The position numbers and the translations under genes are program-made. From Betaproteobacteria bacterium HGW-Betaproteobacteria-1 (GTDB taxonomy: Bacteria > Pseudomonadota > Gammaproteobacteria > Burkholderiales > Methylophilaceae), in NCBI GenBank assembly GCA_002842435.1, contig PHCX01000006.1:1-64000 (forward strand): 64,000 nucleotides of DNA, given 5' to 3'. Every line of letters starts with the position of its first letter. Position 1 is the first letter of the stretch. Below the pieces are notes generated by a model, which worked only from the letters and a program-made list of their open reading frames with translations, did not search any database and had not been told where the DNA came from. Below, piece by piece: positions 42,742-52,306 of this stretch.

Positions 42742-43980
42742 ATGCGCAGCCTTGATTTTTCCAGCCAAAATTTCCACCGATATCGATATGTGATGATTAA
42801 TACGGTGGTTTTGACCATCATGCTGGTTACTCTGGCAGCATGCGGCAAAGGTGATGCTCCGGATGGGCAGGCGCCGGGCGGCATGATGGCAATGCCGGTG
42901 ACCGTTGTCGAAGTGCAGTCTGCTACCGCTCCAATTAGTGCTGAGGCAGTCGCCCAGACTGAAGGTGCAAAAGAGGTCGAGATAAGGGCGCGCGTAGGAG
43001 GTATCCTGCTGAAGCGTCTCTATGAAGAGGGAGCTCCGGTCAAGGCTGGCCAGCCAATGTTTCTGATCGACCCTGTGCCTTATGAAATTGCCCTGGCTCA
43101 GGCACGTGCGCAATTGGCACAGCAGCAGGCGCTGATAGATCAGGCCAAGCGTGAACAGGAGCGACTCAAGGGCTTGCTGGCAAGTCAGTCAATCAGTCAG
43201 CGCGAGTATGATAATGCGGTCTCTGATGAAGCTGTCGCCAGAGCAGGTTTGCAACAGGCGCAGGCCAATCTGCGCGAAGCGGAACTCAATCTTTCTTACA
43301 CCACGGTCACTGCCCCTGTGAGCGGCATCTCAGGTCGTTTCCAGTATTCCGAGGGTGCCTTGATCTCAGCCAACACCAGCTTGCTGACAACAATTGTGCA
43401 GTTGTCGCCAATTTGGGTGCGTTTCAGCTTCTCCGATAATGAGCTTGCACAATTGGGTGGTCGTTTGACCGAGCAGAATGTCAAACACGTTACTTTGATT
43501 CTGCCTGATGGCACTGAATACCAGCAAAAGGGTAAATTGAATTTTGCCGCCAGCCAGATCGATCCGTTGTTGGGCACGCAGCAATTAAGGGCTACGTTCG
43601 AGAACAATGAGCAGGTATTGCTTCCTGGCCAATTTGTCCGTGCCAGAGTCACGACCGGCCAGCGCGATGGTGTTTTCCTCTTGCCACAGACCGCTATCAG
43701 CAGCTCCGATCAGGGCAGGTTCGTCTATGTCGTCAACGAGAAAAATGAGGCGACGGTACGCCCGGTTGTGGTGGGCGATTGGGTCGGCAAGGACTGGATT
43801 GTGCTGGAAGGGCTGAATGCCGGCGACAAGGTCATTATTGATAACATTATCAAATTGCGTCCGGGTGCTGTCGTTGCTCCCAATATCGCTGGAGAAAAAT
43901 CTGGAGGTGCTCCGGCGCCGAATGCAACAGAAGCGGCGCCAGAGAAGTCTTCCGGGCTTTTGTCTACCAAACAGGCTTAA
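42742..43980 (+). CDS. RND efflux periplasmic adaptor (MexA/AcrA type)
   Basis: A 412-residue membrane fusion protein. The product begins MRSLDFSSQNFHRYRY, a long polar lead before a hydrophobic helix ending in LVTLAAC, a lipobox. Then come the biotinyl-lipoyl domain (KEVEIRARVGGILLKRLYEEGAPVKAG), an alpha-helical hairpin at about 105-165, and beta-barrel domains (LSYTTVTAPVSGISGRF). It links the inner-membrane pump to the outer-membrane channel. CCGGAG precedes the ATG at 42742; an upstream 14-codon extension lies in the operator region. The stop is 12 bp before the pump gene. Confidence 0.93.
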   Translation: MRSLDFSSQNFHRYRYVMINTVVLTIMLVTLAACGKGDAPDGQAPGGMMAMPVTVVEVQSATAPISAEAVAQTEGAKEVEIRARVGGILLKRLYEEGAPVKAGQPMFLIDPVPYEIALAQARAQLAQQQALIDQAKREQERLKGLLASQSISQREYDNAVSDEAVARAGLQQAQANLREAELNLSYTTVTAPVSGISGRFQYSEGALISANTSLLTTIVQLSPIWVRFSFSDNELAQLGGRLTEQNVKHVTLILPDGTEYQQKGKLNFAASQIDPLLGTQQLRATFENNEQVLLPGQFVRARVTTGQRDGVFLLPQTAISSSDQGRFVYVVNEKNEATVRPVVVGDWVGKDWIVLEGLNAGDKVIIDNIIKLRPGAVVAPNIAGEKSGGAPAPNATEAAPEKSSGLLSTKQA

Positions 43981-43992
43981 GCCGGAGCTATC

Positions 43993-46900
43993 ATGACCAG
44001 ATTTTTTATTACACGACCGATTTTCGCTTCGGTGCTTTCCATCGTCATTGTGCTGGCAGGTCTGGCAGCGGCGATGAAGCTGCCGATTGCGCAATACCCA
44101 CAGATTGCGCCACCGACCGTGATGATCACAGCCTCCTATCCCGGGGCCAGTGCAGAAACCCTGTCCAGGACGGTGGCGGCACCCATCGAAGAGCAATTGA
44201 GTGGTGTCGAGAATCTGCTGTACTTCAATTCCAGTGCTGACTCCAGCGGCACTCTGACAATTACCGCCACATTTGAGGTCGGTACTGATGCGGACCAGGC
44301 AACTTTTAACGTTAGTAACCGGGTCAATATTGCCTTGCCCAGATTGCCGGACGATGTCCGCCGCAATGGCCTTGTGGTGCAGAAACGTTCCAACGATCTC
44401 CTGCTGGTGGCCATGCTGACTTCACCGGATGGAACCTTCGATCCGCTTTATCTTAGCAACTATGCCACACTAAATGTGCTGGACGAATTGAAGCGTATTC
44501 AGGGCGTTGGGGATGCGACCGTGTTCGGTGCGCAGGATTACTCCATGCGTATCTGGTTGCGCCCCGACAAGATGGCACAGCTCGGGGTGACAACTTCGGA
44601 TATTTCGAGCGCCATTCAGGCACAGAATGCGCAGTATGCAGCCGGCAAGATCGGTCAGGATCCTTCACCCAGCGATCAGCAGATAGTTTATACCGTGACG
44701 GCGAAGGGCCGGTTGCTCGACCCGGCGGAATTCGGCAACATCATTTTGCGGGCCGATGGGCCGCGTGGTGTGTTGTATCTGAAAGATGTCGCCCGCGTTG
44801 AGCTGGGCTCCCAGAATTACAACATCCGGACTACATTGAACGGCAAACCTGGCGTCGCGATAGGTACTTTCCTGCAGACCGGAGCCAATGCGCTGGATAC
44901 CGCTGATGCAATCAAGAGCAAGATGGAGGAACTGAAGAAACGATTCCCTGCTGGCATGGATTACGCCGTTCCTTATGACACGAGTGACTTTGTGAAGTCC
45001 TCTATCGGAGAAGTGCTTAAAACCCTGGGTGAGGCCATGATCCTGGTGATCCTGGTGGTATTCCTGTTCCTGCAAAGCGGACGCGCAACCTTGATTCCAA
45101 TTATCGCCGTGCCAATTTCACTGATTGGTACCTTTGCCGGTCTGTGGATGTTCGGATTCTCCATCAATACGCTGACGCTTTTTGCCATGGTGCTCTCTAT
45201 CGGTATCGTCGTCGATGATGCGATTGTGGTACTGGAGAATGTTGAGCGTTTGATGAAGGAAGAGAAATTGTCGCCACTTAATGCGGCAATTAAATCCATG
45301 CAACAGGTCTCCAGCGCTGTTGTAGCGATTGTGCTGGTTCTCTGCGCTGTGTTTGTGCCGGTGGCTTTTTTAGGAGGTATTGCCGGTGAACTATACCGGC
45401 AGTTTGCCGTGACAGTTGCGGTTGCCGTCGTGTTGTCCGGCGTCGTCGCCCTGACTCTGACACCTGCTTTGTGCGCTTTGTTGCTCAAGCATGTCCATGG
45501 CGAATCAAGGTTTTTTGCGCCTTTTAACCGCTTTTTTGAGGGATTGACGCATTTCTATACCGGCATCGTTGGCCTCACGCTACGACACATGATCATCGGC
45601 ACGATCGCTTTCGTTGGCATTATCGGGGTGGTCGTCTATTTGCTAAAAGCCGTGCCTGGCAGTTTTGTTCCACCTGAAGATCAGGGTTATGTGATTACTG
45701 CGTTTGTTCTGCCGGATGGTGCAACGCTTAATCGCACCGCCAAGACCACGGAAGCGGTGCGCGCCGAGATCGCCAAGGATCCGGCGGTCGCAACCCAGTT
45801 CATCATCAATGGTATGGACCTGATTGGCGGGGGTAACAAGACTAGTGCCGGCACCATGTTTGTCCGCCTGAAAGACTGGGATGAACGTACGGCGACGGCA
45901 GATGATGTCGTCAAGAAATTGTTCGGGCTGGGCATGAGCCAACCCGATGGCCTGGCTTTTGCATTCAATCCTCCAGCGATTCGCGGGCTGGGTAGCTCTG
46001 GCGGTTTTGAGCTGTACATTCAGGCACGCGGTGATTCCGATGCAGCGCGTTTATCCAGTGTGACCAACAGTTTTGTCGATGCGCTGATGAAAGAGCCTAT
46101 GCTGACCGGCATCAACACTTTCTTCCGCCCGACTGTGCCGCAGCTCTATATCGAAGTGGATGAGGCCAAGGCGTTGTCGCAAGGTGTACCGATCGCTGAC
46201 ATTTATGCAACCTTGCAGACCACGATGGGCTCGCTTTACGTCAACGATTTTAATCGCTCGGGCCGTACCTACCGCGTGCAATTGCAGGCGGAGCCGGAGT
46301 TCCGCATGAAGCCGGATGATCTGGGCAAGGTCTATGTGCGATCGGACAGCGGCATGATGGTGCCAATGTCTGCGCTGAGCAAGGTGCACAATATCGTCGG
46401 CGCAGAGCAGCTGGAACGGTATAACGGCCTCATGGCGGCCAAGGTACTTGGCAGTGGAGCCCCCGGTGTAAGTTCGGGTGAGGCGATAAATCTGGTGGAG
46501 CGGATTGCTGCCCAGAGTTTGCCGGACGATTATCAACTGGCATGGACCGGGCAGGCTTATCAGGAAAAACGCACTGGCTCGGCAGCGATATTCGCCTTTT
46601 CCTTCGCCATCATCATGGTATTTCTGATTCTGGCTGCGCAGTTCGAGACCTGGTCACTGCCGTTGGCCGTGATCATGGCCGTGCCTTTTGCTTTGTGTGG
46701 AGCCTTGCTGGCCATTTTCTTCAGAGGCATGCCGAACGATATCTACTTTCAGATCGGCCTGATTACGCTGATTGGGCTGGCGGCGAAAAACGCCATTCTG
46801 ATTGTGGAGTTTGCAACGCAGAAGCTGGAGGAGGGCATGAGTGTCGCAGATGCCGCAATTGAAGCTGCAAGACTGCGTTTCCGCCCGATCGTCATGACTT

Positions 46901-47121
46901 CCATGGCATTCGTGCTGGGTATCGTGCCACTGGTGATTGCTACCGGAGCCGGTTCTGCAGCGCGTCGCTCAATGGGTACTGGTGTCTTCGGTGGCATGTT
47001 GATGGCGACTTTTATTGCAACAATCTTTATACCGCTGTTCTTTGTCTGGCTGACTCGCAAGCATGGGCAGATTGCCAGACACAATGAGCAGCTAGGAAAT
47101 ACCGAAAAGGAAATGGCATGA
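43993..47121 (+). CDS. RND multidrug efflux permease (HAE1/AcrB family)
   Basis: A 1042-residue inner-membrane proton-driven exporter. MTRFFITRPIFASVLSIVIV is the standard first helix. Twelve helices and two large periplasmic loops follow in the AcrB arrangement. The proton-relay region in helix 4 contains GIVVDDAIVVLENVER with the paired aspartates, and the second half has GLAAKNAILIVEFA with the conserved Lys. Full length and no disruptions. The stop overlaps the outer-membrane channel gene by 4 bp. Substrates are probably hydrophobic drugs or solvents, by family. Confidence 0.96.
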   Translation: MTRFFITRPIFASVLSIVIVLAGLAAAMKLPIAQYPQIAPPTVMITASYPGASAETLSRTVAAPIEEQLSGVENLLYFNSSADSSGTLTITATFEVGTDADQATFNVSNRVNIALPRLPDDVRRNGLVVQKRSNDLLLVAMLTSPDGTFDPLYLSNYATLNVLDELKRIQGVGDATVFGAQDYSMRIWLRPDKMAQLGVTTSDISSAIQAQNAQYAAGKIGQDPSPSDQQIVYTVTAKGRLLDPAEFGNIILRADGPRGVLYLKDVARVELGSQNYNIRTTLNGKPGVAIGTFLQTGANALDTADAIKSKMEELKKRFPAGMDYAVPYDTSDFVKSSIGEVLKTLGEAMILVILVVFLFLQSGRATLIPIIAVPISLIGTFAGLWMFGFSINTLTLFAMVLSIGIVVDDAIVVLENVERLMKEEKLSPLNAAIKSMQQVSSAVVAIVLVLCAVFVPVAFLGGIAGELYRQFAVTVAVAVVLSGVVALTLTPALCALLLKHVHGESRFFAPFNRFFEGLTHFYTGIVGLTLRHMIIGTIAFVGIIGVVVYLLKAVPGSFVPPEDQGYVITAFVLPDGATLNRTAKTTEAVRAEIAKDPAVATQFIINGMDLIGGGNKTSAGTMFVRLKDWDERTATADDVVKKLFGLGMSQPDGLAFAFNPPAIRGLGSSGGFELYIQARGDSDAARLSSVTNSFVDALMKEPMLTGINTFFRPTVPQLYIEVDEAKALSQGVPIADIYATLQTTMGSLYVNDFNRSGRTYRVQLQAEPEFRMKPDDLGKVYVRSDSGMMVPMSALSKVHNIVGAEQLERYNGLMAAKVLGSGAPGVSSGEAINLVERIAAQSLPDDYQLAWTGQAYQEKRTGSAAIFAFSFAIIMVFLILAAQFETWSLPLAVIMAVPFALCGALLAIFFRGMPNDIYFQIGLITLIGLAAKNAILIVEFATQKLEEGMSVADAAIEAARLRFRPIVMTSMAFVLGIVPLVIATGAGSAARRSMGTGVFGGMLMATFIATIFIPLFFVWLTRKHGQIARHNEQLGNTEKEMA

Positions 47122-48533
47122 AGCCAGGAATGAAAATCATCGGTGGCCTGTTGCTGACTGCATTACTGCCGGGGTGCATGTTGATGGGGCCGGATTATCA
47201 GCGCCCGACGTTTTCTCTGCCTGCGATATTCAGTAGTGATGATGTCGCAGCAGCAGATCAGGCACCAATATCTGCCGAGAGTCCATGGTGGGAACTGTAT
47301 CAGGACCCGGTTCTGAATGATCTGGTTGCTCAGGCGTTGGAAAACAATACAGATATCAAGATTGCAGTAGCGCGCATCGAAGAGGCCGATGCCTTTTTGC
47401 GTGAGGTAGGGGCAGCCCTGTTCCCGCAAGTTGATCTTGATGCTGCTGGTAGCCGTTCACGCATTACGCAGCGTGGCGCCAATCCGCTGAACGGTGCGAA
47501 TCCGATACGTGAAAATTACACCATTCGCCTGGGAGCTTCATATGAACTGGATTTCTGGGGCAAGTTACGCCGTGCCAAGGAGTCGGCCAGAGCCCAGACA
47601 ATGGCCTCCCGTTATGCGAGAGATACGGTTGCATTGTCTTTGTCAGGTCTGGTGGTCAGTAATTATCTGCAACTGCGCAGCCTGGAATCACAAATCACCC
47701 TGTCGGAAGATAGTCTGAGAACGCGGGATGAAAGTCTGGCATTGACCAGAAAACGTCTCGAAGGCGGAGTTTCTTCGGCGCTGGACGTGTATCAGGCAGA
47801 GGTTGCCAGCTCCAATCTGGCAGCGCAGATTGTTGAGCTGAAAAGACTGCGTGCAGTCAGCCAGCATCAGCTGGCTGTGCTGACAGGTAAGCTTGATTTG
47901 AGTTTGCCAGCAGGCGATATCAGTCAATTGCCGCTGCCGCCATTGCCACCAGCCGGTTTGCCCTCCAACCTGCTCGAGGCACGACCTGATGTGCGGCAGG
48001 CCGAGCAGGAGCTGGTAGCGCAGAATGCCAATATTGGCGTCGCAAAGGCGGCACTGTTTCCCACAATCTCGCTTACAGCCACTTATGGCGGGGAGAGTGC
48101 GGAACTGAGCGATGTGCTGAAATCAGCTGCTCGTATCTGGAGCGGTGGGCTTGGGTTGAATCTGCCCATTTTCAATGCCGGTCGTCTCTCTGCCAAGGTG
48201 GACCAGGCAACTGCGCAGCAAAAACAAACACTGGCGGCGTATGAGGCAAGTGTACGTACGGCTTTTCAGGAAGTGAATGATGCGCTGGTGACTGTGCGGC
48301 AGAATGCGGAGCGTGAAGTGCTGCTCGATAGCAGCAGGCAGGCCGCGAAAAAAGCCCTGGATATCTCTGATAACCGATATAAATCAGGTTATTCAGCCTA
48401 TATTGATGTGCTGGATTCCCAACGGGTTTATAACGATGCGGCGATTGCCTACATCCAGAGCCGCCAGGCTCGACTGATCGCAAGCGTCGATCTTTTCAAG
48501 GCATTGGGTGGCGGCTGGCAAGATCAATATTAG
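47118..48533 (+). CDS. Outer-membrane efflux channel lipoprotein (NodT/OprM family)
   Basis: A 471-residue TolC-like lipoprotein. The signal ends in ALLPGC, a lipobox. MGPDYQRPTF and PWWELYQDPVLNDLVAQALENNTDI are the family opening. Two structural repeats each contribute long helices, including LEARPDVRQAEQELVAQNANIGVAKAALFPTISL. It completes a three-part RND pump with the two preceding genes; the 4-bp overlap couples translation. Confidence 0.95.
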   Translation: MKPGMKIIGGLLLTALLPGCMLMGPDYQRPTFSLPAIFSSDDVAAADQAPISAESPWWELYQDPVLNDLVAQALENNTDIKIAVARIEEADAFLREVGAALFPQVDLDAAGSRSRITQRGANPLNGANPIRENYTIRLGASYELDFWGKLRRAKESARAQTMASRYARDTVALSLSGLVVSNYLQLRSLESQITLSEDSLRTRDESLALTRKRLEGGVSSALDVYQAEVASSNLAAQIVELKRLRAVSQHQLAVLTGKLDLSLPAGDISQLPLPPLPPAGLPSNLLEARPDVRQAEQELVAQNANIGVAKAALFPTISLTATYGGESAELSDVLKSAARIWSGGLGLNLPIFNAGRLSAKVDQATAQQKQTLAAYEASVRTAFQEVNDALVTVRQNAEREVLLDSSRQAAKKALDISDNRYKSGYSAYIDVLDSQRVYNDAAIAYIQSRQARLIASVDLFKALGGGWQDQY

Positions 48534-48588
48534 CGTGCCAAACCTCCGGTCGGTTTGTGAGTCTCCTGCTATTTGCAAATCGGCTGGT

Positions 48589-50223
48589 CTATCGTTCCAG
48601 ATAATTGATCCTGACCTGAATCCAGTCATCTCTGGACTCTATTGGAGAGCCAAGTTGCACCAGCGATTTCTGACTTTGCAGGAACAGCTGATAAATTCCG
48701 TGCTCCAGATACTCGATTCTCGGCAACAGAAACGTCGGGCTGTCTGAGTGGTCGGGTTCTGCCGACAGGAAAATCGCAGGGAATTTAAGCACTTGGTCTG
48801 ATGCGTCATCGATGCCACTGGAGTTTTCGGTTTTAAGGCCGGCATGGCAAAGTTGTACCCAAGTGGCCTGTCTGCCAAGGATTTTGATGCCGATATGATT
48901 GTCGCCCTTGGCCGGTTTATTGATGCTTCTGATATTGCCGATAATCAGCCGTTCTGGCTGATCTTCAACGGCCAGGCCAACCAGTTTTCCGAGCTTGAGC
49001 GTGGATGGCGGTTCGTCGCTGAAAATGACGCCATAACCGCTGCTACTCTCGTCGCTGATCATCCAGCGCTCTTTGGTCAGATTTTCGTAAAGTACCGATG
49101 GTGCAGTTCTGATGCGGTTGTGTATTGCCATTCTGTCATCAAGGCTGTTTTCAGATTGTTCCTGCGGCGCCAGATACAGATTTTTCGTGGCAGATTTCAG
49201 TTGATTGCAGACATCCTGAAAACCATAGCTGACAATCACATGCTTGATGACCTTTTGCCGCTCTTCAGAGCGCCGCTGGCGTGTATAGGCATGTCTGGAC
49301 CATTCCAATCGCAACAGAGTAAGTATCTCCAGCAATTCACTGCTACTGCCAATTGACTCCAGGTCATGCGGAAGGTCCCTGTCCAGTGCTTCGATATCAG
49401 CATCTATTCTGGCTGAGAGCTGTTCGATGCCCCAATACCGGCAGCTGGTATGCGGTTCGAACAGGCGGATACGCTTGGCGCCTTGATCCTGGGTCAGGTC
49501 AACGTAAAAGAGATGTTTGTGCTCGTCGTAATGCTTGCTGACCTGACTCCATGGAATCAGTTTCTCCAGCAGCAAGGCCGTTTTTTCCACTTTTTGTTTG
49601 CTCAAGCTAGAACTGCTCAGGCTGTCCAGCATACAAGCTTGGATGAAAGACGCTGCCAGATGGGTTTCCGCTTCATCCTTGTACAGGTTGACCGTGATAT
49701 CCAGCAGGGACTCTTGTTCCAGAATACGGTATAAATCGAAAATCTCCGACCATGTCATATCGGCGACTGATTGTTGCCGGTAATAGCGCCATCTGGCCAT
49801 GGAATAGGCAGCCTTGAGGGCTCTGCCAAGAATCACTGGCAGTCTGTTATAGGTGAAGATAATGTCACCGCCGGTATCCAGAAAGCGGTCGATGAAACTG
49901 CGATAACCGACGAAAATCTGCCGATGATAAAAGTACATTGTACTGGCGGTGTGGTTTTCCAGTTCCGGCCGAATATTCTCGAAGTCTACAAATTGCCGGG
50001 TAATTTTCAGTACGCGCTGACGGTTTTCCGTGTCCGTGGCCAATAACATACGTAATCGATCGGCCTCATTAATCGCGTCGTCGGTGAAACAGTCTTTCAG
50101 CTTCCGGGTTGAATTCTCGATGGCTGTAATGTCGTCAAGCTTGGTCAGGTCGTTCAACCAGGACAAGTCTGCTGCATTTGTCTTTGTATTTTTTCCAATC
50201 AGTTTGCCGAGTAATGATTTCAT
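48589..50223 (-). CDS. Uncharacterised protein with a PilZ-like C-terminal region
   Basis: A 544-residue soluble protein. The first about 380 residues are mostly helical with no recognised motif (DDITAIENSTRKLKDCF, GRALKAAYSMARWRYYRQQ). Residues about 385-480 resemble a PilZ domain: RWMISDESSSGYGVIF has the D-x-S-x-x-G motif, followed by LKLGKLVGLAVEDQPERLIIGNIRSI and HIGIKILG. The upstream RxxxR half of the c-di-GMP site is not clear. The start ATG at 50223 is preferred to a GTG three codons earlier. It is convergent with the efflux channel gene. A c-di-GMP-related role is a cautious inference. Confidence 0.7.
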   Translation of the reverse strand: MKSLLGKLIGKNTKTNAADLSWLNDLTKLDDITAIENSTRKLKDCFTDDAINEADRLRMLLATDTENRQRVLKITRQFVDFENIRPELENHTASTMYFYHRQIFVGYRSFIDRFLDTGGDIIFTYNRLPVILGRALKAAYSMARWRYYRQQSVADMTWSEIFDLYRILEQESLLDITVNLYKDEAETHLAASFIQACMLDSLSSSSLSKQKVEKTALLLEKLIPWSQVSKHYDEHKHLFYVDLTQDQGAKRIRLFEPHTSCRYWGIEQLSARIDADIEALDRDLPHDLESIGSSSELLEILTLLRLEWSRHAYTRQRRSEERQKVIKHVIVSYGFQDVCNQLKSATKNLYLAPQEQSENSLDDRMAIHNRIRTAPSVLYENLTKERWMISDESSSGYGVIFSDEPPSTLKLGKLVGLAVEDQPERLIIGNIRSINKPAKGDNHIGIKILGRQATWVQLCHAGLKTENSSGIDDASDQVLKFPAIFLSAEPDHSDSPTFLLPRIEYLEHGIYQLFLQSQKSLVQLGSPIESRDDWIQVRINYLER

Positions 50224-50479
50224 GCATACCACCCAGTTCGAAAATAGATAGTTATTGAGTAGCGAAATTCATACCATTGGCCCAGGCTGGTAATATTAAT
50301 TACAAATGTATGATTTTTAAATAAATTTAATTAAAAACCAGGGGACATTTGCCAGCGTTGACTAGTGATTGTGTCAAAAAATAGGCAACTCTGTATGCGG
50401 CTGTCGATATTCTGACTATGTGCGGCGTCAGCAAGGGTTCGCATGGTAAAATCGATTTTTGCTTTTTAACTGCTGATTT

Positions 50480-51871
50480 ATGACCATACGTACACGTTTC
50501 GCTCCCAGCCCCACAGGATTTCTTCACATTGGCGGCGCCCGTACGGCGCTGTTTTCCTGGGCTTACGCCCGCAAGCATCACGGCCAGTTCATTTTGCGCA
50601 TCGAAGATACCGATGTTGAACGTTCAACACCGGAAGCCGTGCAAGCCATTCTGGATGGTATGCAGTGGCTGGGCCTGGATTGGGATGAAGGTCCTTTTTA
50701 CCAGATGCAACGCATGGATCGCTACAAAGAGATCATCAGGCAGATGCTGGATGAGGGTACTGCCTATTATTGTTACAGCAGCAGGGAAGAACTGGATGCC
50801 ATGCGTGAACAGCAAATGCAGGCAGGTTTGAAGCCGCGTTACGATGGCCGCTGGCGGCCGGAAGAGGGTAAGATTTTGCCCCCGAAGCCGGAGAATATTC
50901 CGCCGGTCGTGCGCTTCAGGAATCCACCCAGCGGTACGGTGGCGTGGGATGATCTGGTCAAGGGGCGCATCGAGATTTCCAATACGGAACTGGATGATCT
51001 GATCATTGCCCGTGCGGACGGTACACCGACCTACAACTTCTGTGTGGTCGTGGATGATTGGGACATGAATATCACGCATGTGCTGCGCGGTGACGACCAC
51101 GTTAATAACACCCCACGTCAGATCAATCTGCTCAGAGCGTTGGGTGCCAATGTGCCGCAATACGCCCATCTTTCCATGATCCTTGGCGACGACGGGCAGA
51201 AACTGTCCAAGCGTCATGGTGCCGTCAGTGTCATGCAATACCATGGGGATGGTTATCTGCCGGAAGCCGTGCTTAACTATCTGGCTAGGCTTGGCTGGTC
51301 GCATGGCGACGACGAGGTGTTTGACGGCAGGCAGTTTTGTCAGTGGTTTGATCTGGATCACATCACGCCTTCTGCGGCACAGTTCAATACGGAAAAACTG
51401 CGCTGGCTGAATGCGCATTACATCAAGCAGGCTGACCTGGCGCATCTTGCAGCCGATATCCGGCAGCGTCTGGAGGATCGTGGAGTAGCGGTCAGCGAGC
51501 ACCCGGAACTGCGGTCGGTGATCGAGCTTTATCGCGAGCGTGTGCATACGCTCAATGAATTGGCGGATGCAATTGCGTATTTTTATCACAAGCCGGTCAT
51601 GGATGCTGCGGCCAGGGAGAAACATCTGACACTTGAGATCGTGCCGGTTATTCAGGCCTTGACTGAACAGTTGGCCGGCATCGACTGGACGTCCGAACAG
51701 ATTCATGCGGCAATTGATCATGCCGTGCAATCGAATGGACTCAAGTTCCCCAAGGTGGCTATGCCACTACGCGTGTTGCTTACCGGTGGTGCGCAGTCTC
51801 CAAGCATTGATGCGGTGATGGCCTTGCTTGGCAAGAATGAGGTGCTGGCCCGCATTCATGAGGGACTGTGA
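50480..51871 (+). CDS. gltX: Glutamyl-tRNA synthetase
   Basis: A 463-residue class I synthetase. [22 protein letters not shown] has the HIGH-type motif (HIGG), and [15 protein letters not shown] contains the KMSKS-type KLSKR. The zinc-binding cysteines of E. coli GltX are replaced, which is common. The C-terminal anticodon domain is complete. A 256-bp gap precedes it with no other gene. An inverted repeat begins inside its last codons (51865-51896). Confidence 0.96.
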   Translation: MTIRTRFAPSPTGFLHIGGARTALFSWAYARKHHGQFILRIEDTDVERSTPEAVQAILDGMQWLGLDWDEGPFYQMQRMDRYKEIIRQMLDEGTAYYCYSSREELDAMREQQMQAGLKPRYDGRWRPEEGKILPPKPENIPPVVRFRNPPSGTVAWDDLVKGRIEISNTELDDLIIARADGTPTYNFCVVVDDWDMNITHVLRGDDHVNNTPRQINLLRALGANVPQYAHLSMILGDDGQKLSKRHGAVSVMQYHGDGYLPEAVLNYLARLGWSHGDDEVFDGRQFCQWFDLDHITPSAAQFNTEKLRWLNAHYIKQADLAHLAADIRQRLEDRGVAVSEHPELRSVIELYRERVHTLNELADAIAYFYHKPVMDAAAREKHLTLEIVPVIQALTEQLAGIDWTSEQIHAAIDHAVQSNGLKFPKVAMPLRVLLTGGAQSPSIDAVMALLGKNEVLARIHEGL

Positions 51872-51896
51872 AATTTTTCTGAAAAAATTTCACAGT
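51865..51896 (+). terminator. Long AT-rich hairpin spanning the gltX stop codon
   Basis: ACTGTGAAATTTTT and AAAAATTTCACAGT are perfect 14-bp arms around the 4-base loop CTGA. The stop codon TGA of gltX lies inside the left arm. No T run follows the stem, so it is not a classical intrinsic terminator, but such a long perfect stem at a gene end probably stops or stabilises the gltX transcript. Confidence 0.5.
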
Positions 51897-52020
51897 AACG
51901 AGAACGAAACAATAGGGGTTCAGGTCAATCGATTACGTTTAATCACTTGAATTTAATTTAATTCCACCTAATATAGAAACTGTGTCTTACCTACAAGACC
52001 TCCAAGAAAAGGACATATAA

Positions 52021-52257
52021 ATGAACGCAAAAGGGCAGACGCTACAAGACCCGTTTTTGAATGCTCTCCGCAAGGAGCATGTTCCCGTCTCCATCTACCT
52101 CGTCAATGGCATCAAGCTGCAAGGGCAGGTCGATTCATTTGATCAGTATGTCATCCTGCTGAAGAACACCGTGACGCAAATGGTTTACAAGCACGCCATC
52201 TCTACGATTGTGCCGGCGCGCGCTGTATCTTTGACCTCTGCACACGCTGAGCAGTAA
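52021..52257 (+). CDS. hfq: RNA chaperone Hfq
   Basis: A 78-residue Sm-like protein that pairs small RNAs with mRNAs. Sm1 is seen in [27 protein letters not shown] and Sm2 in [12 protein letters not shown], ending with a short C-terminal tail as in many betaproteobacteria. AAGGAC lies upstream of the ATG. A 149-bp upstream region should hold its promoter. It begins the conserved hfq-hflX-hflK-hflC block. Confidence 0.97.
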   Translation: MNAKGQTLQDPFLNALRKEHVPVSIYLVNGIKLQGQVDSFDQYVILLKNTVTQMVYKHAISTIVPARAVSLTSAHAEQ

Positions 52258-52306
52258 GTGCTGCTGACCGGGATTTCGCACATATTGGTACATATGTTGG
52301 ATAAGC

